NCBI GenBank assembly: GCA_018971415.1
Contig: JAGXAW010000001.1
Coordinates: 30,407-94,406 of the forward strand
DNA from: Betaproteobacteria bacterium
GTDB taxonomy: Bacteria; Pseudomonadota; Gammaproteobacteria; Burkholderiales; Ferrovaceae
Direction: 5' to 3'
Length of the DNA stretch: 64,000 bases
Below the pieces are notes generated by a model. That model made no database searches and was not told the DNA's origin. It saw nothing but the letters and a program-made list of their open reading frames with translations. The translations under genes and the position numbers were made by a program. Positions 55,158 through 64,000 of the stretch are shown here, in pieces (position 1 is the stretch's first letter; each line of letters starts with the position of its first letter).

Positions 55158-55994
55158 TTATTTGGCAATGGGTCTCAAGGGATCAGCCACCCATTCACTC
55201 CATGAGCCTGGGTAGAGTAAGAGTAGTGTTGTTACGCCGGCATAGTGCATGGCCAACCAATTATGGCACGCACTCACCCCAGAGCCACATTGATGAATGA
55301 TCGGGCGCTTTGCCTCAGAAATAGTTAACTCACTGAATTCTTTATGTAATTCCAGTGGCGACTTAAAGCACTTATGCTCATCCAAATTGTTCATGAAGGG
55401 TCGATTAACTGCGCCTGGAATATGTCCGCCCACAGGATCAATGGTTTCGTTGTCCCCTCTAAAACGATCACTCCCACGCGCATCAACCAAAAGATAATGC
55501 TCGCTATTTAAGTTTTCCAATACCTCAGCTGCACCCACTACCCAACCAGATTGGGGTTGCCCCTCAAAATCACCTGGTATGACAGTGGGGAGAGTTTGAC
55601 TTAATTCTCCACCGGCCTTCAGCCAAGATTGAATACCGCCGTTTAATACCGACACTTGATCAAAACCCAACCATTTTAGACTCCACCAACAACGCGCTGC
55701 AAAACAACCACCCATATCATCATAGGCTACGACCTTAGAATGCTGGCTAATCCCTAAACGCCTAAAGAGGGCAATGAGTTGCTCGGGGGATGGCAGAGGA
55801 TGACGACCATTGAGACCTGTTTTCGGCCCAGAGAGATCATTGTCTAAATGCACAAAACGGGCATTAGGCAAATGGCCTTCCAGGTACTGCTGATAGCCCC
55901 AATCAGGATCACTTAATTGATGGCGACAATCGATAATAACCCAGCTATTTGGATCGATCAGTAAGTCTTTGACTGACAAAACAGGATTCATCAT
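55158..55994 (-). CDS. thiosulfate/3-mercaptopyruvate sulfurtransferase
   Basis: A 278-residue tandem rhodanese: inactive N-terminal domain (DPNSWVIIDCRHQLSDPDWG, GHLPNARFVHLDNDLSG) and a C-terminal domain whose active-site loop is QCGSGVSA (catalytic Cys). The CGSGVSA type is typical of mercaptopyruvate sulfurtransferases (SseA). Four nt from the EamA transporter gene. Confidence 0.92.
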   Translation of the reverse strand: MMNPVLSVKDLLIDPNSWVIIDCRHQLSDPDWGYQQYLEGHLPNARFVHLDNDLSGPKTGLNGRHPLPSPEQLIALFRRLGISQHSKVVAYDDMGGCFAARCWWSLKWLGFDQVSVLNGGIQSWLKAGGELSQTLPTVIPGDFEGQPQSGWVVGAAEVLENLNSEHYLLVDARGSDRFRGDNETIDPVGGHIPGAVNRPFMNNLDEHKCFKSPLELHKEFSELTISEAKRPIIHQCGSGVSACHNWLAMHYAGVTTLLLLYPGSWSEWVADPLRPIAK

Positions 55995-55998
55995 TTTA

Positions 55999-56886
55999 TT
56001 ACTCCACAGTACTTTTATTGGTTATCCAACTGGCCGTTATGCCTGAGGCGATAACAATCCCTACCCCTAACCACGCGCTACCTGTTAACCATTCTCTAAA
56101 AAACAGAATACCCATTAAAGCGGAAATAACAATAGTGACATAGGCCAAATTGGCAACTAACAATGTTTTACCCAAACGATAGGCACGGGTCATGGTTAAT
56201 TGGCCCAAGGTTGCTGCAAGGCCCACACCGACCAATACCCACAAATGCTCATAGGCAGTTTGTATGGGTTGAGAGACATGAACACCAAAGGGTAGGAGCA
56301 TAACCAAAGACATGATCAGTGTTGAAAAGGCGGAAAAATAAAACACTACCCGCCATTCAGGTTCACCCTTTTTTCCCATTGTTCTGACCACCAAATATGA
56401 GACTCCCGCACCAAGACCTGATAACAAGCCCATCAGTGCGGCAAACCACTGACTGTCATTAACATGAGGCTTTAAAATCAGTACGACTCCGACAAAGCCT
56501 AATAGCAGCACCAACAGCAAAAAGGGGTTTAACTTTTCTCGTGCAATGACGCTCAACAACAAGGCTAAAAATAAGGGAGAGGTGTAATTTAAAGTAATGG
56601 CCGTGGCTAAGGGCAAATGGGATATGGCATAAAAAAAGAGCCAAAGTGAAATTAAACCAGCACAACTGCGTATCACATGTAAGTACCAGTAGGGCGTCAC
56701 TAAAGAGCGCTTTTCTACCAGAATTGAAATACCAATAATAATGAAACCAAAGAGTGAGCGGTAGAAAACAAGTTCAGCGGCACTGAAGTACCTCGCACCA
56801 AACTTAACCAGTAGCCCCATACAAGAGAAACTGACCCCCGCCACCAACATCCAACCAGCACCAAGGCGGGGTAAATGTTTCATCAC
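55999..56886 (-). CDS. EamA/DMT-family transporter
   Basis: A 295-residue protein with about ten membrane helices in two EamA repeats; AGVSFSCMGLLVKFGARYFSAAELVFYRSLFG opens the first and LAATLGQLTMTRAYRLGKTLLVANLAYVTIV is in the second. Drug/metabolite exporter fold; the substrate is unknown. It shares a leftward run with the Rieske protein (6 nt) and the sulfurtransferase. Confidence 0.9.
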   Translation of the reverse strand: MMKHLPRLGAGWMLVAGVSFSCMGLLVKFGARYFSAAELVFYRSLFGFIIIGISILVEKRSLVTPYWYLHVIRSCAGLISLWLFFYAISHLPLATAITLNYTSPLFLALLLSVIAREKLNPFLLLVLLLGFVGVVLILKPHVNDSQWFAALMGLLSGLGAGVSYLVVRTMGKKGEPEWRVVFYFSAFSTLIMSLVMLLPFGVHVSQPIQTAYEHLWVLVGVGLAATLGQLTMTRAYRLGKTLLVANLAYVTIVISALMGILFFREWLTGSAWLGVGIVIASGITASWITNKSTVE

Positions 56887-56892
56887 ACAGGA

Positions 56893-57999
56893 CTACAACT
56901 GAGGAGCGACATGACGCCGAATAAACTCATGGAAATGCTGCATGCCATCCTCCATGGGTGACTGATAAGGTCCAGCATCATCCAAACCTCGAGCAATCAG
57001 TGCTTTACGTCCCTCAGACATGCGTAAACAAATCTCATCATCTTCAAGTGCCGTCTCAAAGTACGCTTTTTGTTGAGCCTCAACAAACTCTCTTTCAAAC
57101 ATGACGATTTCTTCAGGATAATAAAACTCAATAACATTGGTGCACTTCTCAGGGCCATCTGGCCACACCGTACTCACCACCAGAACGTTGGGATACCACT
57201 CAACCATAATATTGGGATAAATGACCATCCAAATAGCGCCGAAGGAAGGGTCTTGCTGGTTATTATATCGGCGCACCACATCATGCCAAGCTTGGTAAAC
57301 GTCACTACCTGGTTTTAAGAGATGGTCTTTCACGCCAACAGTTTGGACGCTGTACCAATCGCCATATTGCCATTGCAATTGGTCGCAATTGACGAACCCT
57401 GATAACCCAGGATGAAAGGGCACCACATGATAGTCTTCTAAGTAAACTTCAATGAAGGTTTTCCAATTGAAATTGTGGTGCGCTGTTTTAATGCTATCCA
57501 GCATGTACCCAGAAAAGTTAAGCTCTTGCGTGACCATGCACTGCTGCAACTCTTTTTGCACGTCAAAACCATCAAAGAGTAAACCGTTCCAACGCTTTAG
57601 GGGAGCACGATCGAGATTTAAGCAAGGTTTTCCCGGAAAATGGGGAGCACCAGCGAGCTTACCCTCAAGATCATAGGTCCAGCGATGTAAAGGACAGACA
57701 ATATTTTGAGCATTACCTCGCCCATCAAGCATTAAGGCTTGACGATGACGACAAACGTTCGACAAGAGCTCTATGCCTTGACCGTTATTGACCAATAGCT
57801 GGCCATTTTGTCGCCAAGGTAGTACGTAATAATCGCCTTGATTAGGCACTAGTAATTCATGACCCACATAGCGCGGTCCATGGGCAAAAATCGTATTTGC
57901 TTCAATCTGAGCCACCGAAGGGTCAGAGTACCAACGCACAGGTAACTGCGAGGTAGCGGAAGCAAGTTCAATAACTGATCCCAATTTAGACATAGCCAC
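56893..57999 (-). CDS. Rieske-type aromatic-ring-hydroxylating oxygenase alpha subunit
   Basis: A 368-residue oxygenase: Rieske cluster motif CRHRQALMLDG...CPLHRWTYDLEG (CxH and CxxH) and a catalytic domain with the iron site EVYLEDYHVVPFHPGL. Homologues are routinely found beside xseB-ispA-dxs in betaproteobacteria, here divergent. The substrate is unknown; resemblance to choline/carnitine-type monooxygenases is only general, and no reductase gene is adjacent. Confidence 0.88.
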   Translation of the reverse strand: MAMSKLGSVIELASATSQLPVRWYSDPSVAQIEANTIFAHGPRYVGHELLVPNQGDYYVLPWRQNGQLLVNNGQGIELLSNVCRHRQALMLDGRGNAQNIVCPLHRWTYDLEGKLAGAPHFPGKPCLNLDRAPLKRWNGLLFDGFDVQKELQQCMVTQELNFSGYMLDSIKTAHHNFNWKTFIEVYLEDYHVVPFHPGLSGFVNCDQLQWQYGDWYSVQTVGVKDHLLKPGSDVYQAWHDVVRRYNNQQDPSFGAIWMVIYPNIMVEWYPNVLVVSTVWPDGPEKCTNVIEFYYPEEIVMFEREFVEAQQKAYFETALEDDEICLRMSEGRKALIARGLDDAGPYQSPMEDGMQHFHEFIRRHVAPQL

Positions 58000-58044
58000 A
58001 CCCTCCCGGGAAACAAAGAATGCAGAGTTAATAAAAACACCTAT

Positions 58045-58067
58045 TACCCTTTAATAATCAAAGGGTA
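58045..58067. repeat. 8-bp inverted repeat upstream of the Rieske gene
   Basis: TACCCTTT (58045-58052) and AAAGGGTA (58060-58067) with a 7-nt loop, 46 nt upstream of the Rieske start. It is in the 231-nt divergent region between the Rieske gene and xseB, the rest of which shows no gene. It may be an operator or leader hairpin. Confidence 0.4.
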
Positions 58068-58230
58068 GCCGACTATTCTAACCCCCCCTCCTAAAACAGG
58101 CAAGCAGCATTTATTGGGTTAATTAGAAATAGGGACTAAAAACAATAAAGATAAACCGTGGCGTAGGATCGGCAAGTAGACTATCATTTTAAGACTATAT
58201 TCATTGACTTTTAAAAAATGACCTTACGTT

Positions 58231-58464
58231 ATGAGTAAAGCCAAAACCAATTTAACCTATGAAGAGGCCGTCAAGGAGTTGGAATCCTTGCTATCTCAAC
58301 TTGAAAGCGGTCAACTCCCTCTTGAGCAAGCCATTGAAACCTACCGCCGCGGCGCTGAGTTAATTCGCTTTTGTCAGGAGCAACTAAAAGATGCCGAACA
58401 AAAAATTCACATTTTAACCAATGGTGAACTCAAAGACTTTGACAATGGATCACCCACCACTTGA
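58231..58464 (+). CDS. xseB: exodeoxyribonuclease VII small subunit
   Basis: A 77-residue XseB: TYEEAVKELESLLSQLESGQLPLEQAIETYRRGAELIRFCQEQL is the family's two-helix signature (given as one block of conserved repeats; key residues are the LE..LE heptads and the YRRG turn). It pairs with XseA, which is not in the window. The ispA start lies inside its 3' end. Confidence 0.92.
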   Translation: MSKAKTNLTYEEAVKELESLLSQLESGQLPLEQAIETYRRGAELIRFCQEQLKDAEQKIHILTNGELKDFDNGSPTT

Positions 58465-59341
58465 TTTTACAAACTGGTCAACAACCTGTATTGATCTTGT
58501 TAACCATTTTTTAGATACCCATCTGCCTGCCTCGGACTCAGAACCTAGCGTATTGCATGAGGCCATGCGTTATGCTGCGCTGGGTTCTGGTAAACGAATC
58601 CGGCCATTGTTGTGTTTTGCCAGTGGATTTATAACACAGGCTAAGACAGAAGACTTATGTGTGGCAGCCAGCGCAATTGAATTAATTCATGCCTATTCAT
58701 TGGTGCATGATGATATGCCTGCCATGGACAATGATGTTCTAAGAAGAGGGCAACCCACTTGCCACGTTAAGTATGGTGAAGCCATTGCTCTTTTAGCGGG
58801 AGATACCCTCCAGACCTTGGCCTTTCAATGGCTTAGTGAATCCTCAAATCATCCTGAAAAGCAACTTTATCTCATCCGTCTTCTCTCACAGGCCTCTGGC
58901 TCCATGGGTATGGGTGGTGGTCAAGCTATCGATCTTTTGCATGTTAATCAAGCCATGAACTTATCCCAACTTGAAACCATGCATAAAATGAAAACAGGCG
59001 CCTTAATAGAAGCCTCTATTTTGATGGGGGCCTACTGTGGTCACCCACCACAGCCTGACCAACACGATAAACTGCGTCAGATCGGACAAAATCTTGGGCT
59101 GATCTTTCAAATTAAGGATGATTTACTTGATATTCAAAGCGATTCAGCCACTCTTGGCAAAACTGCTGGAAAGGACGCGGCTCGCAACAAACCCACTTAT
59201 GTGAGTATAATGGGTATTGCTAAAGCAGAGCGCTTACTTGAGCAGCTAGCGAGCGAGACTTATTTGTTGATAAAACAACTGGGGGATTCTGCTCATTACC
59301 TAATGCAACTGAGCCAATTATTTGTTCATCGTCAACATTAA
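58445..59341 (+). CDS. ispA: farnesyl diphosphate synthase
   Basis: A 298-residue all-alpha prenyltransferase: GSGKRIRPLL, first aspartate-rich motif HDDMPAMDND and second KDDLLDIQ. It builds geranyl and farnesyl diphosphate. ATG 58445 is taken as the start because it gives E. coli-like length; an in-frame ATG at 58421 would add eight residues. It overlaps xseB by 20 nt and is followed by dxs after 3 nt. Confidence 0.95.
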   Translation: MDHPPLDFTNWSTTCIDLVNHFLDTHLPASDSEPSVLHEAMRYAALGSGKRIRPLLCFASGFITQAKTEDLCVAASAIELIHAYSLVHDDMPAMDNDVLRRGQPTCHVKYGEAIALLAGDTLQTLAFQWLSESSNHPEKQLYLIRLLSQASGSMGMGGGQAIDLLHVNQAMNLSQLETMHKMKTGALIEASILMGAYCGHPPQPDQHDKLRQIGQNLGLIFQIKDDLLDIQSDSATLGKTAGKDAARNKPTYVSIMGIAKAERLLEQLASETYLLIKQLGDSAHYLMQLSQLFVHRQH

Positions 59342-59344
59342 CCC

Positions 59345-61231
59345 ATGACTACTTTCTCGTCCACCCCGCTCTTAGATGGCATCAATTGGCCTAGCCAATT
59401 GCGTGAGCTTGAGCGTGAGCAATTGGGTGAACTAACCAAAGAATTACGCCAATTCGTCCTTGAGTCGGTGGCATCCACTGGCGGACATTTGTCCAGCAAC
59501 CTTGGCACCATTGAGCTGACTGTGGCCCTTCATTGGGTGTTTAACACACCAGATGATCGACTGATTTGGGATGTGGGTCATCAAACCTACGCTCATAAAA
59601 TACTCACAGGGCGTCGCGAAAGAATGAAAGAGCTGCGTATTAAGGGAGGGCTATCAGGCTTTCCTAAGCGCAGTGAAAGCGAATACGATGCCTTTGGTAC
59701 CGCTCACTCCAGTACCTCTATTAGTGCTGCCCTTGGCATGGCAACGGCCTTTAAGCAGCTGGGTTTATCCAGAAAAGTAGTCGCTGTTATTGGGGATGGG
59801 GCCTTAACTGGCGGGATGGCCTTTGAAGCCATGAATAATGCCCGCAATACCGGATCTGACTTAATTGTTATTTTGAATGATAACGAGATGTCTATTTCTC
59901 GCCCAGTAGGCGCGTTGAGTAATTACCTCGCTCGCATTTTGTCTGGCCGGGTATATAACAGTGTTAGAAAACAGGGCGAGAAGGTATTAGGGGTAGCGCC
60001 CCCCATTCTTGAGATGGCAAAGCGTTGGGAAGAGCACTTTAAAGGTTTTGTGAACCCGCCAGCCACCCTTTTTGAAGAATTCGGATTCAATTATATTGGC
60101 CCCATTAATGGGCATGACCTAGATACACTGGTTTCAACCCTGAATAACGTAAAACGTCTATCAGGACCCCAGTTTCTGCATATCATTACTAAAAAAGGCA
60201 AAGGCTACGAGCCTGCTGAACTCGATCCTATCCTATACCATGGCGTGACCCCCTTTGACCCCGCAGTAGGAATCATTCCCAAGGCCAGCAATAAACCCTC
60301 CTACACTCAGGTATTTGGTGAGTGGCTATGCGATATGGCCAAAGAGGACAGCAAATTAATTGGCATCACCCCTGCCATGTGCGAGGGATCGGGATTGGTT
60401 GAGTTTTCAAAAACGTTTCCTGATCGCTACTTTGATGTGGGTATTGCTGAACAGCATGCGCTCACTTTCGCTGCCGGCCTTGCTGCGGAAGGATTAAAGC
60501 CAGTGGTTGCGATTTACTCCACCTTTTTACAGCGCGCTTATGATCAATTGATCCATGATATTGCATTACAAAACTTACCGGTCATGTTTGCCATTGATCG
60601 GGCAGGCCTTGTGGGCGCTGATGGAGCCACCCACTGTGGTAGTTTTGACTTAACCTACTTACGCTGCTTACCCAACATGGTGGTCATGGCTCCTGCCGAT
60701 GAGAATGAATGTCGACAAATGCTCACCACCGCTTACCAATGGCAAGGACCTGCAGCGGTTCGCTATCCTAGAGGGAACGGACCTGGGGTGAGCATTGTCC
60801 AAAAATTGGAAGCAATTGAAATTGGCCGTGCAGAGGTTCGTCGCCAGGGCAAACAAGTGGCGATTTTAGCCTTTGGGTCATTATTGGGTCCCGCACTTGA
60901 AGCGGGTCAAGACCTTAATGCAACAGTTGTAAATATGCGCTTTATCAAGCCACTAGATGAGCAATTGATTCTGGACATGGCGCTTAATCATCAACTTCTT
61001 GTTAGCGTGGAAGAGAACGTGATTCAAGGGGGTGCAGGAAGCGCAGTAGCAGAAGTCTTGGCAAAACATGGACTTACCATGCCATTACTTCAATTAGGGC
61101 TACCCGATCAATGGATTGATCAAGGTGATCCGAAACTTCTTCTTCAAGAGGTAGGGCTTGATGCGAACGGGCTTCGTCATGCAATTGAGACCCGGCTATC
61201 CTCACTACAATTAAGGCGAAGTGGAACTTAA
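59345..61231 (+). CDS. dxs: 1-deoxy-D-xylulose-5-phosphate synthase
   Basis: A 628-residue thiamine diphosphate enzyme: [17 protein letters not shown], the ThDP motif [17 protein letters not shown], catalytic Glu region [18 protein letters not shown] and [15 protein letters not shown]. It commits pyruvate and glyceraldehyde-3-phosphate to the MEP pathway. Functional neighbours here are ispA directly upstream and ispE at 30 kb. Confidence 0.97.
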   Translation: MTTFSSTPLLDGINWPSQLRELEREQLGELTKELRQFVLESVASTGGHLSSNLGTIELTVALHWVFNTPDDRLIWDVGHQTYAHKILTGRRERMKELRIKGGLSGFPKRSESEYDAFGTAHSSTSISAALGMATAFKQLGLSRKVVAVIGDGALTGGMAFEAMNNARNTGSDLIVILNDNEMSISRPVGALSNYLARILSGRVYNSVRKQGEKVLGVAPPILEMAKRWEEHFKGFVNPPATLFEEFGFNYIGPINGHDLDTLVSTLNNVKRLSGPQFLHIITKKGKGYEPAELDPILYHGVTPFDPAVGIIPKASNKPSYTQVFGEWLCDMAKEDSKLIGITPAMCEGSGLVEFSKTFPDRYFDVGIAEQHALTFAAGLAAEGLKPVVAIYSTFLQRAYDQLIHDIALQNLPVMFAIDRAGLVGADGATHCGSFDLTYLRCLPNMVVMAPADENECRQMLTTAYQWQGPAAVRYPRGNGPGVSIVQKLEAIEIGRAEVRRQGKQVAILAFGSLLGPALEAGQDLNATVVNMRFIKPLDEQLILDMALNHQLLVSVEENVIQGGAGSAVAEVLAKHGLTMPLLQLGLPDQWIDQGDPKLLLQEVGLDANGLRHAIETRLSSLQLRRSGT

Positions 61232-61277
61232 GGTGGAAAACACCCCTCCTAGTTCTCTACGCTCACATGGAGACACT

Positions 61278-62099
61278 ATGAACGCCCCTGATAATCATAT
61301 TATTCCTGATATTCAATCCACGGAAGATACCCGTCAAATTGCTATTGATCGTGTGGGAATTAAAGGTATTCGCCATCCGATTAGAGTATCAGACCGGGAA
61401 CTGGGCGATGCGCAAAATACCATTGCCTCTTTTAACATGTATGTGCACTTGCCACAGCATTTTAAAGGAACGCACATGTCTCGCTTTGTGGAAATTTTAA
61501 ACCATGAAGGCAGAGAAATTTCCGTGACTTCCTTTGGTGCCATGCTGCAAGAAATGGTTGAACGCCTTGACGCCAAAGCTGGCCACATCGAAATGCAATT
61601 CCCCTACTTTGTGAATAAAACCGCTCCTGTTTCTGGCGTTAGATCTCTAATTGATTATGACGTGACTTTTATTGGAGAAATTAATGAGGGTGCAGTTACC
61701 TTCACCATGAAGGTATTAGTCCCTGTGACCTCTCTTTGCCCTTGCTCAAAAGAAATCTCAGAGTATGGCGCCCACAATCAGCGCTCTCACGTGACTATTA
61801 CTGCTCGCTTAAATCGTTTTATGTGGATTGAAGAGTTGATTCGTGTGGCTGAAGAATCCGCTTCCTGTGAGTTATTTGGTTTGTTAAAACGACCAGATGA
61901 AAAATGGGTCACCGAGCGCGCCTATGACAACCCAAAATTTGTGGAAGACATGGTTCGTGACATTGCCCATAAACTCAATCTCGAACCACGTATCGACCAC
62001 TATATTGTGGAATCAGAAAACTTTGAATCGATTCATAACCACTCTGCTTATGCATTGATTGAAAGAGACAAAGTTAAAAATCCAGTTACTTCCCTTTAG
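61278..62099 (+). CDS. folE2: GTP cyclohydrolase FolE2
   Basis: A 273-residue type IB GTP cyclohydrolase: [48 protein letters not shown] with the metal-binding cysteine. It begins folate (and queuosine) synthesis and can use metals other than zinc. ATG 61278 is preferred: GGAG lies 5 nt upstream, while a GTG at 61221 overlaps dxs and adds unrelated residues. The 3' end overlaps glnS by 14 nt. Confidence 0.94.
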   Translation: MNAPDNHIIPDIQSTEDTRQIAIDRVGIKGIRHPIRVSDRELGDAQNTIASFNMYVHLPQHFKGTHMSRFVEILNHEGREISVTSFGAMLQEMVERLDAKAGHIEMQFPYFVNKTAPVSGVRSLIDYDVTFIGEINEGAVTFTMKVLVPVTSLCPCSKEISEYGAHNQRSHVTITARLNRFMWIEELIRVAEESASCELFGLLKRPDEKWVTERAYDNPKFVEDMVRDIAHKLNLEPRIDHYIVESENFESIHNHSAYALIERDKVKNPVTSL

Positions 62100-63750
62100 T
62101 ACTGTTCCAAGAGTCTCTCAAGGTCACGGCCCGGTTAAACACCGGGCTTTCTTTTGTACCATCCACCTCATCCATACAAAAATAACCGTTTCTTTCAAAC
62201 TGAAAGGCTTCTCGTGGTGCGGCGTTCAATAGCTCAGGTTCCACCAACGCCTGATTCAGGACAACCAGCGATTGGGGATTTAAAGCCTCTTCGTAGTTAT
62301 CCAAGGCCCCAGGATTAGGGTCTTTAAATAGACGGTCAAATAAACGTATCTCCGCTTTAACTGCCTCAGCACTAGATAGCCAGTGGATATTGCCTTTTAC
62401 TTTTACCGCGTCCGCGCCCGCTGTACCGCTCTTTGTATCAGGTAAGTATTCAGCATGAATAGTGAGAATCTCGCCCGTTTGTGGGTCTTTTTCAAAGGAG
62501 GAACAACGAACCACATAGGCGTAACGCAAACGTACCTGCGCTCCCGGATAGAGCCTAAAGAAGCCTTTGCTGGGTTCTTCCATAAAGTCATCTCGCTCAA
62601 TCATCAGTTCACGCGTAAAGAGGAGTTCACGTTGTCCCCACTCAGGGTGATGTGGGTGATTCGGGGCGTGACACAACTCAGTTTGTCCTTCAGGATAATT
62701 GTCGATAATCAGTTTGACAGGATTTAATACAGCAACGCGTCTTGGTGCATGTTCGTTTAAATCCTCTCTTAAGCAATCCTCAAGGACGGTTACATCAATC
62801 AAACTGTCGGCCTTTGAGACACCAATCCTTTCGCAAAAAGTTTTAATGGAAGCTGGGGTATAACCACGGCGTCTTAGTCCCACAAGAGTTGGCATACGTG
62901 GGTCGTTCCAGCCTGATACATGACCTTGATTAACCAGATCTAACAGCTTACGTTTACTCATCATGGTGTAAGTCATGTTTAATCTAGAAAACTCATATTG
63001 ATGAGGTTGCGAGGGAACCTCGGTATGTTTCACTACCCAATCATACAGCGGTCTATGGTCTTCAAACTCTAAAGTACAAATAGAATGAGTAATGGCTTCC
63101 AGCGCGTCAGAGATGGCGTGAGCGTAGTCATACATAGGATAGATACACCATGCATTACCCGTACGCCAATGGGCAACATGCCTGATTCGATAAATGATGG
63201 GGTCGCGTAAATTCATATTGGGCGAGGCCATATCCATTTTCAAACGCAGTACATGCTCGCCATCTTGATACTTGCCAGCACGCATGTCACGAAACAGAGT
63301 TAAATTGTCAATGATACTTCGCTCACGGTAAGGACTCTCTTTACCAGGAGAAGTTAGAGTACCGCGGTATTCTCTAATTTGCTCAGGAGTGAGACTGTCC
63401 ACATAAGCCAATCCTCGCTCAATTAAAGACTCAGCAAATGTATAGCAACGCTCAAAATAATCAGAGGCATAGTACATGTGTTGGCCCCAATCAAATCCAA
63501 GCCAACGCACTGTATCAATTATGGAGTCCACATACTCAGTGTCTTCTTTCGTAGGATTGGTGTCATCAAAGCGCAAATGACACTGGCCTTCAAAATCTCG
63601 TGCTAAACCAAAATTTAAGCAGATGGATTTTGCATGACCAATATGAAGATAACCATTGGGTTCTGGAGGAAACCTGGTAGCCACACGACCAGACGTTTGA
63701 TTGTGCTTTAAGTCTTCTTCAATAATTTGACGAATAAAGTTTGTGGACAT
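62086..63750 (-). CDS. glnS: glutaminyl-tRNA synthetase
   Basis: A 554-residue class I synthetase: HIGH motif [20 protein letters not shown] variant [19 protein letters not shown] and the two C-terminal anticodon-binding beta-barrels. It charges tRNA-Gln directly (the gene at 29.9 kb), so GatCAB is not required for Gln in this organism. Its end overlaps convergent folE2. Confidence 0.97.
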   Translation of the reverse strand: MSTNFIRQIIEEDLKHNQTSGRVATRFPPEPNGYLHIGHAKSICLNFGLARDFEGQCHLRFDDTNPTKEDTEYVDSIIDTVRWLGFDWGQHMYYASDYFERCYTFAESLIERGLAYVDSLTPEQIREYRGTLTSPGKESPYRERSIIDNLTLFRDMRAGKYQDGEHVLRLKMDMASPNMNLRDPIIYRIRHVAHWRTGNAWCIYPMYDYAHAISDALEAITHSICTLEFEDHRPLYDWVVKHTEVPSQPHQYEFSRLNMTYTMMSKRKLLDLVNQGHVSGWNDPRMPTLVGLRRRGYTPASIKTFCERIGVSKADSLIDVTVLEDCLREDLNEHAPRRVAVLNPVKLIIDNYPEGQTELCHAPNHPHHPEWGQRELLFTRELMIERDDFMEEPSKGFFRLYPGAQVRLRYAYVVRCSSFEKDPQTGEILTIHAEYLPDTKSGTAGADAVKVKGNIHWLSSAEAVKAEIRLFDRLFKDPNPGALDNYEEALNPQSLVVLNQALVEPELLNAAPREAFQFERNGYFCMDEVDGTKESPVFNRAVTLRDSWNSTKGK

Positions 63751-63851
63751 ATAAATTTAATATAAAGTGATATCTTATTAGTTTAAGGGTTACAAGCTTA
63801 TCACTCAAGGTAAAAAAGAAATAGTTCTTAATTAATGACCGCTAGGTGAGC

Positions 63852-63959
63852 TCACGTTCTTGCCACAATATCATTGTTAAAATCGAAACAGGCTTGAATA
63901 TAATTTAAAAAATTATTATTAGTAACAAATACACCTATTCTTGTTAAATCTAATTTCAT
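63852..63959 (-). CDS. possible 35-residue ORF coupled to the gene at the right edge
   Basis: An ATG at 63959 overlaps the stop of an incoming frame as ATGA and opens 35 codons (MKLDLTRIGVFVTNNN...) ending at TGA 63852. No homology is recognised and codon use is AT-rich. A perfect 10-bp palindrome, GTGAGCTCAC (63846-63855), overlaps its end. It could be a real small gene, a remnant, or chance. Confidence 0.25.
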   Translation of the reverse strand: MKLDLTRIGVFVTNNNFLNYIQACFDFNNDIVART

Positions 63960-64000
63960 AGTGATGCAAGATATTGCTTATAAATTAATTCCGCCATTTC
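63956..64000 (-). CDS. C-terminal end of an unidentified leftward gene, partial
   Basis: A frame enters from the right edge on the minus strand with 14 visible residues, EMAELIYKQYLASL, and stops at TGA 63956-63958. It looks like the end of a helical protein, but is too short to identify. Its stop overlaps the next ATG. Confidence 0.35.
   Translation of the reverse strand, partial: EMAELIYKQYLASL

Overview
The window reads as the core chromosome of a betaproteobacterium with a fairly low GC content. The assignment rests on gene order: lolB-ispE-tRNA(Gln)-prs-rplY-pth-ychF, gatCAB divergent from mreBCD-mrdAB-rlpA-dacC, rpsP-rimM-trmD-rplS-xerD, zapD-coaE-pilD, metX-metW, and xseB-ispA-dxs-folE2. 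A compact Nitrosomonadales- or Ferrovales-like lineage is my guess only; no rRNA is present to settle it. Packing is very tight, with many ATGA-type overlaps and five overlapping convergent gene pairs. No insertion sequences, prophage or CRISPR array were seen.

Layout. 1-6.5 kb: end of a hexapeptide-repeat protein, an alpha/beta hydrolase, hemJ, an RlmL-type methyltransferase, then phoB-phoR running straight into ptsH-ptsI. 6.5-13.4 kb: pyrE, an AmpG-like permease, then the leftward gatC-gatA-gatB-metX-metW run. 13.4-23.4 kb: rightward cell-shape and peptidoglycan operon (mreBCD, mrdA, mrdB, rlpA, dacC, dat) ending in lipoate genes (ybeD, lipB, lipA). 23.4-34.4 kb, all leftward: a ketosynthase/ACP/hydrolase cassette, ychF, a SYLF protein, pth, rplY, prs, tRNA-Gln, ispE, lolB, a TPR protein, a ferredoxin, coaD, rsmD. 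34.4-37 kb: ftsY-ftsE-ftsX. 37-42.1 kb: cfa/DUF1365/amine oxidase/lipocalin/TetR operon divergent from a peroxiredoxin-like gene. 42.2-43.5 kb: rpoH and folB. 43.5-45.9 kb: an accessory insert with an AAA ATPase plus RloB pair that looks like a phage-defence system. 45.9-55.1 kb: zapD, coaE, a short prepilin peptidase, a CNNM/CBS protein, a CcsA-like protein, ffh, plsY, xerD, rplS, trmD, rimM, rpsP. 55.1-64 kb: sulfurtransferase, EamA transporter, Rieske oxygenase, xseB, ispA, dxs, folE2, glnS.

Regulatory signals read directly from the sequence: a Pho box with a correctly spaced -10 element before phoB, which implies a TTG start; a hairpin that pairs the phoR ribosome-binding region and start codon; a perfect CIRCE element before rpoH; and a palindrome over the -10 element of the peroxiredoxin gene next to a TetR gene.

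Most unusual points: an FtsE that keeps Walker A but has lost the Q-loop glutamine, signature motif, catalytic glutamate and H-loop histidine; a XerD whose conserved N-terminus is encoded but has no ATG, GTG or TTG start (ATT is the best candidate); the AAA ATPase/RloB pair; the ketosynthase/ACP/hydrolase cassette whose hydrolase has cysteine at the nucleophile position; and a prepilin peptidase lacking the cytoplasmic zinc/methyltransferase domain.
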